The notes: generated from the sequence alone by a model not told the origin. Positions 1-7,454 are shown, counted from the stretch's first letter. The stretch is DNA of 28,136 bases from an uncultured Campylobacter sp. (GCF_937997405.1 NZ_CALKTL010000035.1:1-28136), one strand, 5' to 3'. Made by a program: numbers and translations.

Positions 1-663
1 CTGGCTTTTGCTTCGTTGGCCAACGGCGCCAGCTTCCGTATCGGCGATTCGGGCAATATCGCAGGCAAAAGCGTGCGCTATCTGCTGCGCGATCTGGGCT
101 CCGCCGCGCCGCTTAAAAAGACGCTGGCGCTCGCTGCGCTAAATGCGCTTGGCAGGGCGTGTTTTGATAAAATCCGCGCGGATTACGACGTGAAATTCGG
201 CGCCGATCCCTTTGATGAGCTACGGATTGAGCGCGGCAGCTTTAGCGTCGTCGTGGGCGCGCTGGTGCCCTACATCAAGACGCTGATGAAAAATGGCGCG
301 GATTTTAAAATTTTAGAGCTTGATAAAAGCACGCTCAAGCAGGCGGAGCTGCCGTTTTATTTGCCCGCAAGCGAGGCCGCAAGCGTCGTGCCGCGCGCCG
401 ATAACGTGATAATCACGGCTACGACGCTCATCAACGACACGCTCGATGGGCTTTTGCGCCTGAAAAAAAGCGGCGCCAAGCTCGTGCTCGTAGGGCCTAC
501 CACGCCGCTACTGCCGCGGGCGCTGTTTGAGCGCGGCGTGGACTTTGCGGGCGGCACGCTCGTGCGGGATGCGGACGCGGTGCTCGATATCATCGCGCAG
601 GCGGGCTCGGGATATCATTTTTTGGGTAAATTTGCCGATAAAATCACGATTTGCAAGGGCTAG
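1..663 (+). CDS. DUF364 (putative heavy-metal chelation) domain protein, 5' end cut off by the window
   Basis: The frame is open to base 1, so the true start lies outside the window; a TTG at base 16 is only the first possible start inside it. About 220 residues are visible. The C-terminal half has the DUF364 pattern: a short strand followed by TATTLINDTLDGLL, then VLVGPTTPLLPRALFERGVDF, then a GTLVRDADAVL segment and a closing G-x-G near the end. DUF364 proteins are Rossmann-like and are annotated as putative heavy-metal chelators; some sit beside molybdate or siderophore transport genes. No biochemical role is established for this one. The partner that would show its role must lie upstream. 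A small hairpin follows the stop. The family call is fairly secure; the function is unknown. Confidence 0.8.
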   Translation: MAFASLANGASFRIGDSGNIAGKSVRYLLRDLGSAAPLKKTLALAALNALGRACFDKIRADYDVKFGADPFDELRIERGSFSVVVGALVPYIKTLMKNGADFKILELDKSTLKQAELPFYLPASEAASVVPRADNVIITATTLINDTLDGLLRLKKSGAKLVLVGPTTPLLPRALFERGVDFAGGTLVRDADAVLDIIAQAGSGYHFLGKFADKITICKG

Positions 664-697
664 GGCGCGGATTGAAATTTTAAAATTTAGCGCGCAA

Positions 698-718
698 GCG
701 GCTTTGCCGCGAATTTTT
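698..718 (+). terminator. Short hairpin with T-rich tail after the DUF364 gene
   Basis: GCGGC (698-702) pairs with GCCGC (706-710) around a TTT loop, followed by GAATTTTTA. The stem is only 5 bp and the T-run is broken, so this is a weak Rho-independent terminator candidate. Its position 35 bases after the stop codon supports the reading. Confidence 0.4.
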
Positions 719-764
719 ATAGATCTACGCGAACGTTTTAAGGGGTCTTTTTTAAAAAACGATG

Positions 765-770
765 TAAAAT
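765..770 (+). promoter_or_regulatory. Possible -10 box (TAAAAT) for the serine hydrolase gene
   Basis: TAAAAT lies 30 bases before the first start codon at 800, behind a T-rich stretch (748-753). Campylobacter sigma-70 promoters often lack a clear -35 and rely on the -10 with upstream T-tracts. The assignment rests on position and composition only. Confidence 0.3.
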
Positions 771-799
771 GTCCGCTTTAGAAATGAGAGGAGCTATAG

Positions 800-1483
800 A
801 TGAATAGCAAAAGACGAAATGCGATGAAATTTAGCCTAGCATGCGCAGCTTCGCTACTTTGCGTCGGTACCGCCTCGTTTGGGGCGAGCTTAAATTCGAA
901 GGAGAAAAATATGCAAAAGTGCGTTTATATCGTGCATGGCTACGACGCTTCGCCTAAAAGCCATTGGTTTGCCTGGCTCAAAGGCGAGATCGAAAAATCG
1001 GGCGCGAGGGCGGAAATTTTAACGATGCCCACGCCTGCGCACCCAAAGCTTGATGAGTGGCTGAAAACTCTGCGAGAAAGCGTAAAATTTGAAGGCGAAG
1101 TCTATCTGGTCGGACACAGCCTCGGCTGCCCTACGATCTTAAATTTTTTGCAAAGTAGTGCCGCAAGCGGCGCAGTAGAGGGCGTCGTGCTAGTTTCGGG
1201 ACTTGCAAAGCCGCTTAGCGATCCGCAATTTAAAATTTTAGACGAGTTTATGGATAAAGGCTTTGATTTTGAGCGCATAAAAGCCGCCGCAAAACAGCGC
1301 GCGGTAATCGCTGCGAAGGACGATTATATCGTGCCGTTTAGCTTCAGCCGTGAGCTAGCGGGGCAGATCGATGCTAAGTTTTACGAGGTGGAGAAGGGCG
1401 GGCATTTTTTAGACAGGGACGGCTTTACGAAGTTTGATCTAGTCTATGAAATTTTAGAAAAAATGATGAAATTAAAGGGCTAG
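800..1483 (+). CDS. RBBP9/YdeN-type alpha/beta serine hydrolase with optional signal peptide
   Basis: This 227-residue protein belongs to the small alpha/beta-hydrolase group that includes RBBP9 and B. subtilis YdeN. It shows the strand and oxyanion segment YIVHGYDASPKSHW (residues 43-56), the nucleophile elbow GHSLG with Ser107, a likely acid in AAKDDYIVP (Asp174 or Asp175) and the catalytic His202 in KGGHFLD. The substrate is unknown. Residues 9-29 look like a Sec signal peptide (MKF, a hydrophobic core, then SFGA). Start choice is open: the ATG at 800 has AGAGGAG upstream, but the ATG at 911 (Met38) also has an AAGGAG, and a start there gives the usual cytoplasmic RBBP9 length. It is probably monocistronic, with a possible -10 box at 765-770. 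Confidence 0.85.
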   Translation: MNSKRRNAMKFSLACAASLLCVGTASFGASLNSKEKNMQKCVYIVHGYDASPKSHWFAWLKGEIEKSGARAEILTMPTPAHPKLDEWLKTLRESVKFEGEVYLVGHSLGCPTILNFLQSSAASGAVEGVVLVSGLAKPLSDPQFKILDEFMDKGFDFERIKAAAKQRAVIAAKDDYIVPFSFSRELAGQIDAKFYEVEKGGHFLDRDGFTKFDLVYEILEKMMKLKG

Positions 1484-1932
1484 ATTTGGGGCAAACGCGC
1501 TCGCCCACTTGGTTTTTGCTTCTGCATTCGCGCCGCTCGCATTTTCTCTGCCGAAGCTTAGATTTACTTTGCGGCTAAGATACGGGTCTCGTATTTAGCC
1601 CAAAGGCTTCGCTACCCGCATAAATAAGCCTGCGGTGCAATCGTCGTTTGCGAGCGTGGGTTCCGCGCGGTTTTTTGAAATTTTGCAAACGCCGCAGCGG
1701 CAATAAGCGCGTTTTATATAAATTTCAAAACGCAGCAGTTGACGGGTTTCGGCTTGCGGCAAGATAAAATTTAGCGCCCGTGGCGGAGCTTTTGCGACGA
1801 CGGAATTTTAAAATTTTAAGGCAAGCGGGATGATGAAATTTCAAATCTCGCTCGGCTCGCGCGAGCTAAATCCGTGTTCAAGCCCGCGCCTTGCGAGAGA
1901 TAAAATTTAGCGGGCGCGAAAGACGCATAAGT
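1484..1932. other. Gene-free stretch with A/T-tract palindromes
   Basis: No convincing reading frame is present. The stretch alternates GC-rich pieces with AAATTT/AAAATTTT tracts, including AATTTTAAAATTTTAA at 1804-1819. It lies between two convergent genes, so no promoter is expected. No known RNA was recognised. Confidence 0.6.
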
Positions 1933-2405
1933 TTAGCTTTTCTTTTCGTTAAACATATACGAGATCACGAAAACGATCAGACAAACGGGCGCGAATGCAA
2001 ATGCAAACGCCACGCTCCAGCCGGCGGCACGCTCGCCCCAAAAATACCCTGCCGCGAGGCATGCCAAAAACCCGCCGTAAAAAGCGCCGAGTGATAAATT
2101 TTCTACCGTAAAAAGCAGCAAACTAAGATTTGGATTTTTTACAAACAGCTTGCTTGGCTTAAAATTTTTATACCTTTTGAACAGATACCAAAACAGTGCG
2201 CAAACCAAAATCGCAAATATTGCGATAAAAACGGCAATCCTTAGCGCACCCCCCAAAAGGCACAACCGCCAAAATCAAAGCCGCCGCCTACCTACAAAAC
2301 CGAACCGATCAGGCCCGCCGCCTGCCAATCAAGCAAGAAAACTATCGGCAAAGCGAGCAAATACTTCGCCGTCCTGTGAAATTTATACCTTTGCTCCGCA
2401 TCCAT
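1933..2405 (-). pseudogene. Frameshifted small multi-pass membrane protein
   Basis: The intact-looking part (2265 down to 1933, about 110 residues) can only start at a TTG and has two to three hydrophobic helices (ALRIAVFIAIFAILVCALFW; a central segment; a C-terminal VCLIVFVISYMF). Upstream, in another frame, an ATG at 2405 opens MDAEQRYKF and runs about 37 residues into a hydrophobic helix (YLLALPIVFLLDW) before a TAG. The third frame between them encodes AAALILAVVPFGG, which would join the two halves smoothly. A run of six G (minus strand; bases 2249-2254) sits at the second join, and five G would restore the frame there. I infer one ancestral protein of about 150 residues broken by two shifts. 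Family not recognised. Confidence 0.55.
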
Positions 2406-2406
2406 C
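2379..2406. repeat. 28-bp direct repeat, copy A (inner end of AT-rich cassette)
   Basis: AAATTTATACCTT(T/C)GCTCCGCAT(C/T)CATC matches copy B at 4291-4318 in 26 of 28 bases. On the minus strand it encodes M-(D/N)-A-E-(Q/R)-R-Y-K-F, the first nine residues of the broken membrane protein. Similarity stops at both edges. Confidence 0.8.
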
Positions 2407-2452
2407 GGTCTTAAGTCCCATAAATTTTTTAATAAAATTCATATTAGAGAAT

Positions 2453-3214
2453 TTAGCGCATCTCTATATCTCTACCACCCAAATAATATTCTTCCAGCGG
2501 ATAATTTATATTGCCGCAGTTATCAAATTTAAAACCTTTTCCAATACCGACTACGGCATTTTTTCTCTCTTTATAGTATTCTCTAGTAATGTCAAAATTC
2601 GTTATCAAGTCATAAATATACTCGGAATGGTTAAATTGCATATAATTACCGTTAAATATAGCAAATTTATCAAGAAACAAAGTACCTGTGACTTCTTTAT
2701 CGTCGCCGTTAACCATAACTATCGGTCTGTCAAATCCAACGCTCGTATCTTTCAAATTTATTTTTAGATATTTCTTTGGATCGGTTTTTTTAGCCTTTAG
2801 CTCTTTCATCAGTATCTCCTCAGTCGTTTTTCCCTCTTGGTAATATTTTTCTAATACATCAAAACAATTTGATAAGTTTATATTTTCTAGTTCATAGTAT
2901 GCAACCTCATATTTACTGGACCAAAGACTACCGAAGGTTTTCAACCTATAATTATCAATCATCCAATATAGCTTTACATCATAGTCCAAATATGCTCCTG
3001 CTACTCTTTTATACAGCTCTTCCTTCGGCAAAATTCTATTTTCTTTGAGGCAGTATCCTTGCTTGTATTTGTCGTAGTCGGAAAGGGAAACTATCACAAA
3101 GCCTCGTGAAGTGGAATAATCGGGAATTATTCGAATAAATATGGCGCAGAGTATCGCCACCAGAAGCAGCGTGCCAGCTAGCGCTTTAAATTTAACGGAT
3201 TTAGAAAATTTCAT
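2453..3214 (-). CDS. Membrane-anchored protein of unknown function, paralogue 1
   Basis: This is a 253-residue protein with a short basic N-terminus, one hydrophobic helix (about residues 10-28) and a large, probably periplasmic domain. It is clearly related to the gene at 3410-4237. Both share DYSTSRGF, VSLSDYDKYKQGYCLKENRIL and an EEL stretch directly after the helix, a middle G-F-x-x-P-I segment, and a C-terminal F-x-x-DNCGNI motif, while the rest diverges. The paralogues stay close at DNA level near the 5' end. The gene overlaps the 49-residue ORF upstream by 4 bases (ATGA), so the two are probably co-translated. The region is visibly more AT-rich than its flanks, suggesting recent acquisition. 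I do not recognise the family; an immunity-type protein is one unproven possibility. Confidence 0.8.
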   Translation of the reverse strand: MKFSKSVKFKALAGTLLLVAILCAIFIRIIPDYSTSRGFVIVSLSDYDKYKQGYCLKENRILPKEELYKRVAGAYLDYDVKLYWMIDNYRLKTFGSLWSSKYEVAYYELENINLSNCFDVLEKYYQEGKTTEEILMKELKAKKTDPKKYLKINLKDTSVGFDRPIVMVNGDDKEVTGTLFLDKFAIFNGNYMQFNHSEYIYDLITNFDITREYYKERKNAVVGIGKGFKFDNCGNINYPLEEYYLGGRDIEMR

Positions 3215-3360
3215 ATCAGTCCTTTTCTATCCATCCATTCGTTAGAGGCTAATTCTTTCGGACCAGGAGGAGTTTTCTTCCCCCACAAATAATAACTCAA
3301 TATATCGGCTCCGTAATTACCCTCTAATTCTAATCTTAGATCAGTTTCTTTTTTGCTCAT
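3211..3360 (-). CDS. Small 49-residue protein of unknown function
   Basis: An ATG at 3360 is preceded by AAGGATAAGAG, a good ribosome binding site, and the frame runs 49 codons to a TGA that overlaps the start of the next gene (ATGA). The peptide begins MSKKETDLRLELEGNYGADI and contains SYYLWGKKTPPGPKELASNE, ending WMDRKGLI. It has no membrane helix and is mixed-charge and soluble-looking. The ribosome binding site, the overlap and its place between two paralogues favour a real gene. No family is recognised. It could be a remnant of the C-terminus of a larger protein whose companion is the membrane-anchored gene. Confidence 0.6.
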   Translation of the reverse strand: MSKKETDLRLELEGNYGADILSYYLWGKKTPPGPKELASNEWMDRKGLI

Positions 3361-3409
3361 CTCTTATCCTTTTTCGGTTAAATTCGTTAAGATAAAATTT
3401 CAACTAACT

Positions 3410-4237
3410 TTATCCGCCGTGAATCCACATATCCAGCTCCTGTTCCGCCGGGGCTTTGATATCAAAATCTATATTTCCGCAATTATCGTATGAGAATTTA
3501 CGTCGCAGATTTTTCATATGGGTATAAGCCAAGACTTCGTTAAGGCTTTCTAAGTTCTCATATCCGTTTTTTATTCGTATTAAATTTTCTTTGCTTTTGA
3601 TTTTTGTTAAATCTTCTTTATTGTTAAGCTCAATATACCAACTTATATAATCAGGTCTGGCATAATTCACAAAAAATTTATTCTCTTTTATTAAAAATGA
3701 TTTTTCTAAAAACATTTTTCCGTTATGAAATGGATTTTTCTCTTCGGATAAGATGATAGGCTTTTTAAAGCCTAAAATTTCATCCTTATACACAAAGTAT
3801 TTAGATAGATCGGAGATATCTATTTGCGTCTTATCTTTTATCTCATAATCAAAACTCTTTCTGTCGGTATTTTCAACCAAAAAATCAAACCAGTTTTCTT
3901 CATTAAAATCGCCGATTAGATAGAGCTTGGAGACGCTCGCCGTATAAAAACTATGGCCGAAATTTTTTATATCGTGCTCATCAATAATAGTATTTCGCAG
4001 AATCTCATAGTCGTGATATCTTTTAAAATAATTTATAGCGGCATTTTGAAGCAATTCTTCGTTGCTTAGAATTCTATTCTCTTTTAGGCAGTATCCCTGC
4101 TTGTATTTGTCGTAGTCGGAAAGAGAGACGACGGCGAAGCCTCGCGAGGTGGAGTAATCGGGCACGATGCGGATAAACAGGGCGCAGAAAAGTAGCGCCG
4201 CGGCTAGGATTTTAAATTTAAGTTTGCGAAATTTCAT
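3410..4237 (-). CDS. Membrane-anchored protein of unknown function, paralogue 2
   Basis: This 275-residue protein has an N-terminal anchor or uncleaved signal (MKFRKLKFKILAAALLFCALF) followed by a probable periplasmic domain. Shared blocks with the 2453-3214 gene are DYSTSRGFA, VSLSDYDKYKQGYCLKENRIL (about residues 37-57), LGFKKPII in the middle and YDNCGNIDF near the end. The middle is Lys/Asn/Glu-rich and AT-rich, unlike the GC-richer neighbours outside the cassette. Its start codon overlaps the end of a 27-codon reading frame from the direct repeat (4317-4234), which is probably a by-product of the duplication rather than a gene. Function unknown. Conserved ends with a diverged middle suggest diversifying selection or mosaic exchange. 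Confidence 0.8.
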   Translation of the reverse strand: MKFRKLKFKILAAALLFCALFIRIVPDYSTSRGFAVVSLSDYDKYKQGYCLKENRILSNEELLQNAAINYFKRYHDYEILRNTIIDEHDIKNFGHSFYTASVSKLYLIGDFNEENWFDFLVENTDRKSFDYEIKDKTQIDISDLSKYFVYKDEILGFKKPIILSEEKNPFHNGKMFLEKSFLIKENKFFVNYARPDYISWYIELNNKEDLTKIKSKENLIRIKNGYENLESLNEVLAYTHMKNLRRKFSYDNCGNIDFDIKAPAEQELDMWIHGG

Positions 4238-4290
4238 AATGATCCTTTAAATGCCGCCAGCGAAGCAAACGCATACCTCATTGCCTCGTT

Positions 4291-4318
4291 AAATTTATAC
4301 CTTCGCTCCGCATTCATC
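4291..4318. repeat. 28-bp direct repeat, copy B (outer end of AT-rich cassette)
   Basis: This is the second copy of the repeat at 2379-2406, in the same orientation, with two mismatches. Together the copies bracket about 1.9 kb holding the two paralogues and the small ORF. The nine shared codons then run into an unrelated sequence that stops after 27 codons. Confidence 0.8.
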
Positions 4319-4716
4319 ACCCTGAGCTTTTTAAATTCGAGATAAATTTTAAGCGACACTCAGAGTTTTTCTACCGCGCCAAAATCCCTTTGCATCGCTA
4401 AATTTTATATCTAACGCTACCAAATTTTAAATCGCCGCAACATTTAAATTTTTGGTTCTCGCGGCGCTTAAATTTCCCCAGGCACGGCGCGTAAAATTCA
4501 GCGACGTGGCGCCAAAAATTTCAGATAAGCTCTAAAGCCGCGCCTTAGTTTTATGCCGGCAAAATTTAATCGCGCCGTAAAAAGTCGGTCTGCCACGTAA
4601 AATTCAGCGGCGCGGCGAAAGAGGGTCCGTCTCGTAAAGCGGTGCTACATCAAATTTAGCCACACAGCAAAAAGCTACTTCGCTGCGCAAAATTTAACCG
4701 CGAGCGCCAAAGCTCG
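4319..4716. other. Gene-free stretch made of degenerate short repeats
   Basis: No coding frame was found. The stretch holds several loosely similar units with an AAAATT(C/T)A core and GC-rich arms, for example CGTAAAATTCAGCGACGTGG near 4490 and CGTAAAATTCAGCGGCGCGG near 4596, with weaker versions near 4557, 4660 and 4686. It lies downstream of the DUF4139 gene. Confidence 0.55.
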
Positions 4717-6153
4717 TTACTTCTTCGGCTTGCTTAGCTCATAGCCGAAGTGGATCTTTTTGCTCTCGCCCGGCTTTAGCTCAAAGTCCCAGCTAAGCAG
4801 TCCGTCCTTGCCGAGGCTGCTCTGCTCGGGCGAGTTTTTCAGCGCGACCTTTACGTCCTCATGCGTCGAAACGGGCGCTCGCTCTTGCAAAACCACGTTC
4901 CACGCGCGCTTGGAGCTATTTTTGATCTCGTAATCCCAAGCCATGGAATTTTTACTTTCGCCGCCGAAAAATGAGTTTTTGGTGAAGTTGTTCGCCTGCT
5001 CTTTTTTGACTTCGATCAGACTATTTTTACCCAGATACGCCGTAGCCTCCGCGTTTGCGGCAAAGCCTAGATGCACGAGCCCGATCTGCACGCCATCGAG
5101 CTTTATTAGCGTTTCGCTCTCCTCTATGCTTCTTTCGGGGATAAATTTAGCCCGCACGTAGGCCGCCTCGCTGCCGTAGCCATCGATGAGCAGATCAAAT
5201 TTCGCATTCAGGCTCTGTTTATCGAAGCTAAACTCGCCCGCCTCGCCCGCCTTGAGGCTTACGCCGCTAATTTTCCACACCTTTGAGAGCGAGCTTTCGA
5301 TATTCGAGCCCGTCCTTGCGTACGACGATCTTGCCTCTGCCGCAGGCGCCCTCTGCATATCCGCCACCTCTAGCATAACATCCTTTTTATACTCCGCCGC
5401 GGGCTCAGGCTTTCTAGGCTCGCCCTCGTACCACGGGTAAAACGGCTGCGGCGCGGTCTGCGAGGAGTATTCGTAAGGATACAGCGCGATCGTCAAATTC
5501 GCTAGCTCGGCGTTTAGCGGATTTTGCACCGAGAGTTTTTGCGCGACCTCGATTTTGCCGCTAGCAAGATCGGCAGAGAGCTCGTTGTGTGTGTAGGCAC
5601 TTACGTCAACGGGGTAGCTGATCTTAACGAAGCTCGGATCGCAGTCAAAGTTCGCGTTTAAGCGGCGTTCGTTCTTGATCCGGTATTTTGAAATTTTCTC
5701 TTTGAGCTTTCCGATTTGCTCGTCCGTCTTGGAAATTTCGCCCGCTACAAGCAGGACTTCGTCGTAAATTTTTTGCGAATCCGTCTTTAGGCTTGCCAAA
5801 CTTCTATCTTTCAGGCTCGCAAAATCGCTTAAAAAGCGCTGCTGCGCCTTAAGCGCGACCAGGCGGTCGCTTAGCTCGCGCAGGCTCTTTTCGTCTGCTT
5901 CTTTTTTGGCGAATTCTACGTTTTTCACGGGCTCAATCTCTCCCAAAGACAATTCGCGCACTTCGCAAGAGCCCGCGATCTCGATGCTGCGGATATCCAA
6001 GTACTCCGGTACGTTCACGCTGAAGTTTGATTTTTGCGCGCCGAAGTTTTGATGCAAGAAGGCGGAGTTCGCGTAGATCTCAAGGCTGTTTTCCTGCGCG
6101 CTTAAATTTACGGCAAGCGCCGCAGCTGCGCTTAAAAGCACTATTTTTTTCAT
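4717..6153 (-). CDS. DUF4139 domain exported protein (mucoidy-inhibitor-like)
   Basis: This 478-residue protein has a clear Sec signal peptide (MKKIVLLSAAAALAVNLSAQ). An N-terminal domain (about 20-75) precedes a long charged, helical coiled-coil-prone stretch (about 80-165, rich in Lys/Glu/Leu), and a beta-rich C-terminal half matches DUF4139, with a PYEYSSQTAPQPFYPWYEG segment and a final LSWDFELKPGESKKIHFGYEL typical of the family's end. Family members are exported proteins without an established reaction; some are named after mucoidy inhibitor A. The start ATG at 6153 has AAGGAG just upstream. It stands alone, in the same direction as the ABC genes but separated from them by more than 500 bases of repeat-rich DNA. 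Confidence 0.8.
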   Translation of the reverse strand: MKKIVLLSAAAALAVNLSAQENSLEIYANSAFLHQNFGAQKSNFSVNVPEYLDIRSIEIAGSCEVRELSLGEIEPVKNVEFAKKEADEKSLRELSDRLVALKAQQRFLSDFASLKDRSLASLKTDSQKIYDEVLLVAGEISKTDEQIGKLKEKISKYRIKNERRLNANFDCDPSFVKISYPVDVSAYTHNELSADLASGKIEVAQKLSVQNPLNAELANLTIALYPYEYSSQTAPQPFYPWYEGEPRKPEPAAEYKKDVMLEVADMQRAPAAEARSSYARTGSNIESSLSKVWKISGVSLKAGEAGEFSFDKQSLNAKFDLLIDGYGSEAAYVRAKFIPERSIEESETLIKLDGVQIGLVHLGFAANAEATAYLGKNSLIEVKKEQANNFTKNSFFGGESKNSMAWDYEIKNSSKRAWNVVLQERAPVSTHEDVKVALKNSPEQSSLGKDGLLSWDFELKPGESKKIHFGYELSKPKK

Positions 6154-6411
6154 TTTTACTCCTTAAAAATTCTACGTAATTGTAACGATAAATTTTGATT
6201 TTTATGCTTAAAATTCGGAACAAATTTTAAAATTCCGGCCCCACCGCCCGCTTTGAAATTTTAAAATTTCGCCGTCGCAAAATCCCCGCCGCGGACGTTA
6301 AAATTTTATTGCCGCTAACGCTTATTAAGTCCTCTCACTCGCGCAGCCGAAGCGATAAAATTGTAAAATTTCGAAGTTTCAATTTCGAGGACGAGCTGTA
6401 CTCCTCCGCGA

Positions 6412-6465
6412 AGTAAAACCGATAAATTTTAAAATTTTACGCAGTAAAATTTCTGTAACTTTAGG
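6412..6465. repeat. 54-bp direct repeat, copy A, with internal hairpin
   Basis: The copy runs from AGTAAAACC to CTTTAGG and matches 6562-6615 in 50 of 54 bases. It contains a perfect 9-bp hairpin, AAATTTTAC (6432-6440), loop GCA, GTAAAATTT (6444-6452). Confidence 0.85.
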
Positions 6466-6561
6466 CGAGCGAAGCAATGCGAAAGAAGCGCGGGGCGCTT
6501 TCTAGCCTTCGCGAGAAATAGTGAAGCTCCCCGTCGCAGCGGCGGCTTGACTGTCGCAAGG

Positions 6562-6615
6562 AGTAAAACCTATAAATTTTAAAATTTTGCGTAGCAAAAT
6601 TTCTGTAACTTTAGG
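6562..6615. repeat. 54-bp direct repeat, copy B, with internal hairpin
   Basis: This is the second copy, 150 bases further on. Its hairpin is AAATTTTGC (6582-6590), loop GTA, GCAAAATTT (6594-6602). The A-to-G and T-to-C changes relative to copy A fall on paired positions and keep the stem intact. Confidence 0.85.
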
Positions 6616-6623
6616 TGGGTCGA

Positions 6624-6665
6624 GGGAGCGAAGCTCCCCGTCGCAAGGACGAGCTTTGCTCGTCC
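6624..6665. terminator. Two adjacent hairpins downstream of the ABC ATPase gene
   Basis: GGGAGC-GAA-GCTCCC (6624-6638) and GGACGAGC-TTT-GCTCGTCC (6647-6665) lie directly after the stop of the minus-strand ATPase gene. There is no good U-run, so they may act as mRNA 3'-end or processing structures, or simply be repeat elements. Confidence 0.4.
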
Positions 6666-6677
6666 GCGAAGTTAGGA

Positions 6678-7454
6678 TCAAAACGGATACGTTAAGCAGC
6701 AGACGCGACCGACCTTTTCGTTATAGCTGACGTCGAGCTTCAGATCGTATAGCTTGCTTAAAATTTCGCTCTTTATGATCTGCTCGGCCTTGCCGTATGC
6801 GACCTCGCCGCCGCCTTTTACGAGCGCGACGTATCCGCCCAAAAGCAGTGCGAAGTCCGGATTGTGCGTGGCTAAAACGACTGTGTAGCCATTTTTGAGA
6901 AGCTCTTTTGTGGCGCGAAGGAATTTGTATTGGTTGGCAAAATCTAGCGCCGAGGTGGGCTCGTCGAAGATCACGATCTTAGGCTCGCTGCAAAGGGCGC
7001 GCGCGATGGACGCCATCTGCCTCTGGCCGCCGCTTAGGCGCGTGATGATCTTGTCTTTTAGGTGCCAAATTTCAAGCATTTTCATGTAGCGCTGCGCGAG
7101 CTTGTAGTCGTTTTCGTTCGGCTGCGAAAAGATCCCGATATGCGCCGTGCGCCCCATCAGGACGTATTCGAAGACGCTGTAGTCGTACTCGCAGACCTCG
7201 CTTTGCGAGACGTAGCCGATGATCTCGGCGCGCCCTTTGGCGCTGAGGCTCGCCATATCCTTGCCGTCAATTGAAATTTTACCGCGCAGAGGCTCAAGCG
7301 TGCCGCTGATTAAATTTAAAAGCGTCGATTTGCCCGCGCCGTTTTGCCCCAAAATCGTCAGCATCGCGCCCGCTTCGAGGTTGAAATTCACGTCGTGCAG
7401 CGTCAGAGGGGCGGATTTTACGTAGCCGAAGTCTAAGCTCTCAACTCTAACCAT
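6678..7454 (-). CDS. FecE/BtuD-type ABC transporter ATP-binding protein
   Basis: This 258-residue ATPase energises a metal-chelate importer at the inner face of the cytoplasmic membrane. It shows Walker A GQNGAGKST (36-44), a Q-loop glutamine in YVSQSE (81-86), signature LSGGQRQ (140-146), Walker B IVIFDEPTSALD (160-171) and the switch histidine in ATHNPD (His197). Its sequence type is that of iron-siderophore, haem and cobalamin importers. The start overlaps the end of the permease gene by 8 bases, so the two are translationally coupled. No substrate-binding protein or TonB-dependent receptor lies in the window, so the substrate cannot be assigned; iron complex, cobalamin or another metal chelate are all possible. 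Confidence 0.93.
   Translation of the reverse strand: MVRVESLDFGYVKSAPLTLHDVNFNLEAGAMLTILGQNGAGKSTLLNLISGTLEPLRGKISIDGKDMASLSAKGRAEIIGYVSQSEVCEYDYSVFEYVLMGRTAHIGIFSQPNENDYKLAQRYMKMLEIWHLKDKIITRLSGGQRQMASIARALCSEPKIVIFDEPTSALDFANQYKFLRATKELLKNGYTVVLATHNPDFALLLGGYVALVKGGGEVAYGKAEQIIKSEILSKLYDLKLDVSYNEKVGRVCCLTYPF

Larger units (their letters stand above)
6154..6677. other. Gene-free, hairpin- and repeat-rich spacer
   Basis: No gene is seen. The spacer holds the 54-bp direct repeat pair described separately, several compact hairpins (AAGCGC with GCGCTT at 6486-6500, and two more at 6624-6665) and repeated palindromes around AAATTTTAAAATTT (for example near 6248). Similar phrases recur, such as GACGAGCT and GAAGCTCCCCGTCGC, so it looks built by repeated short duplications. 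Confidence 0.7.

Noticed and set aside
2150..2767. 205-codon plus-strand frame over the AT-rich cassette
   Set aside because: It lies antisense to the paralogue at 2453-3214 and the broken membrane gene, has no ribosome binding site and no domain-like composition.
4234..4317. 27-codon minus-strand frame starting in direct repeat copy B and overlapping the next start
   Set aside because: Only the nine repeat-derived codons resemble anything; the rest is short and featureless. It is treated as a by-product of the repeat.
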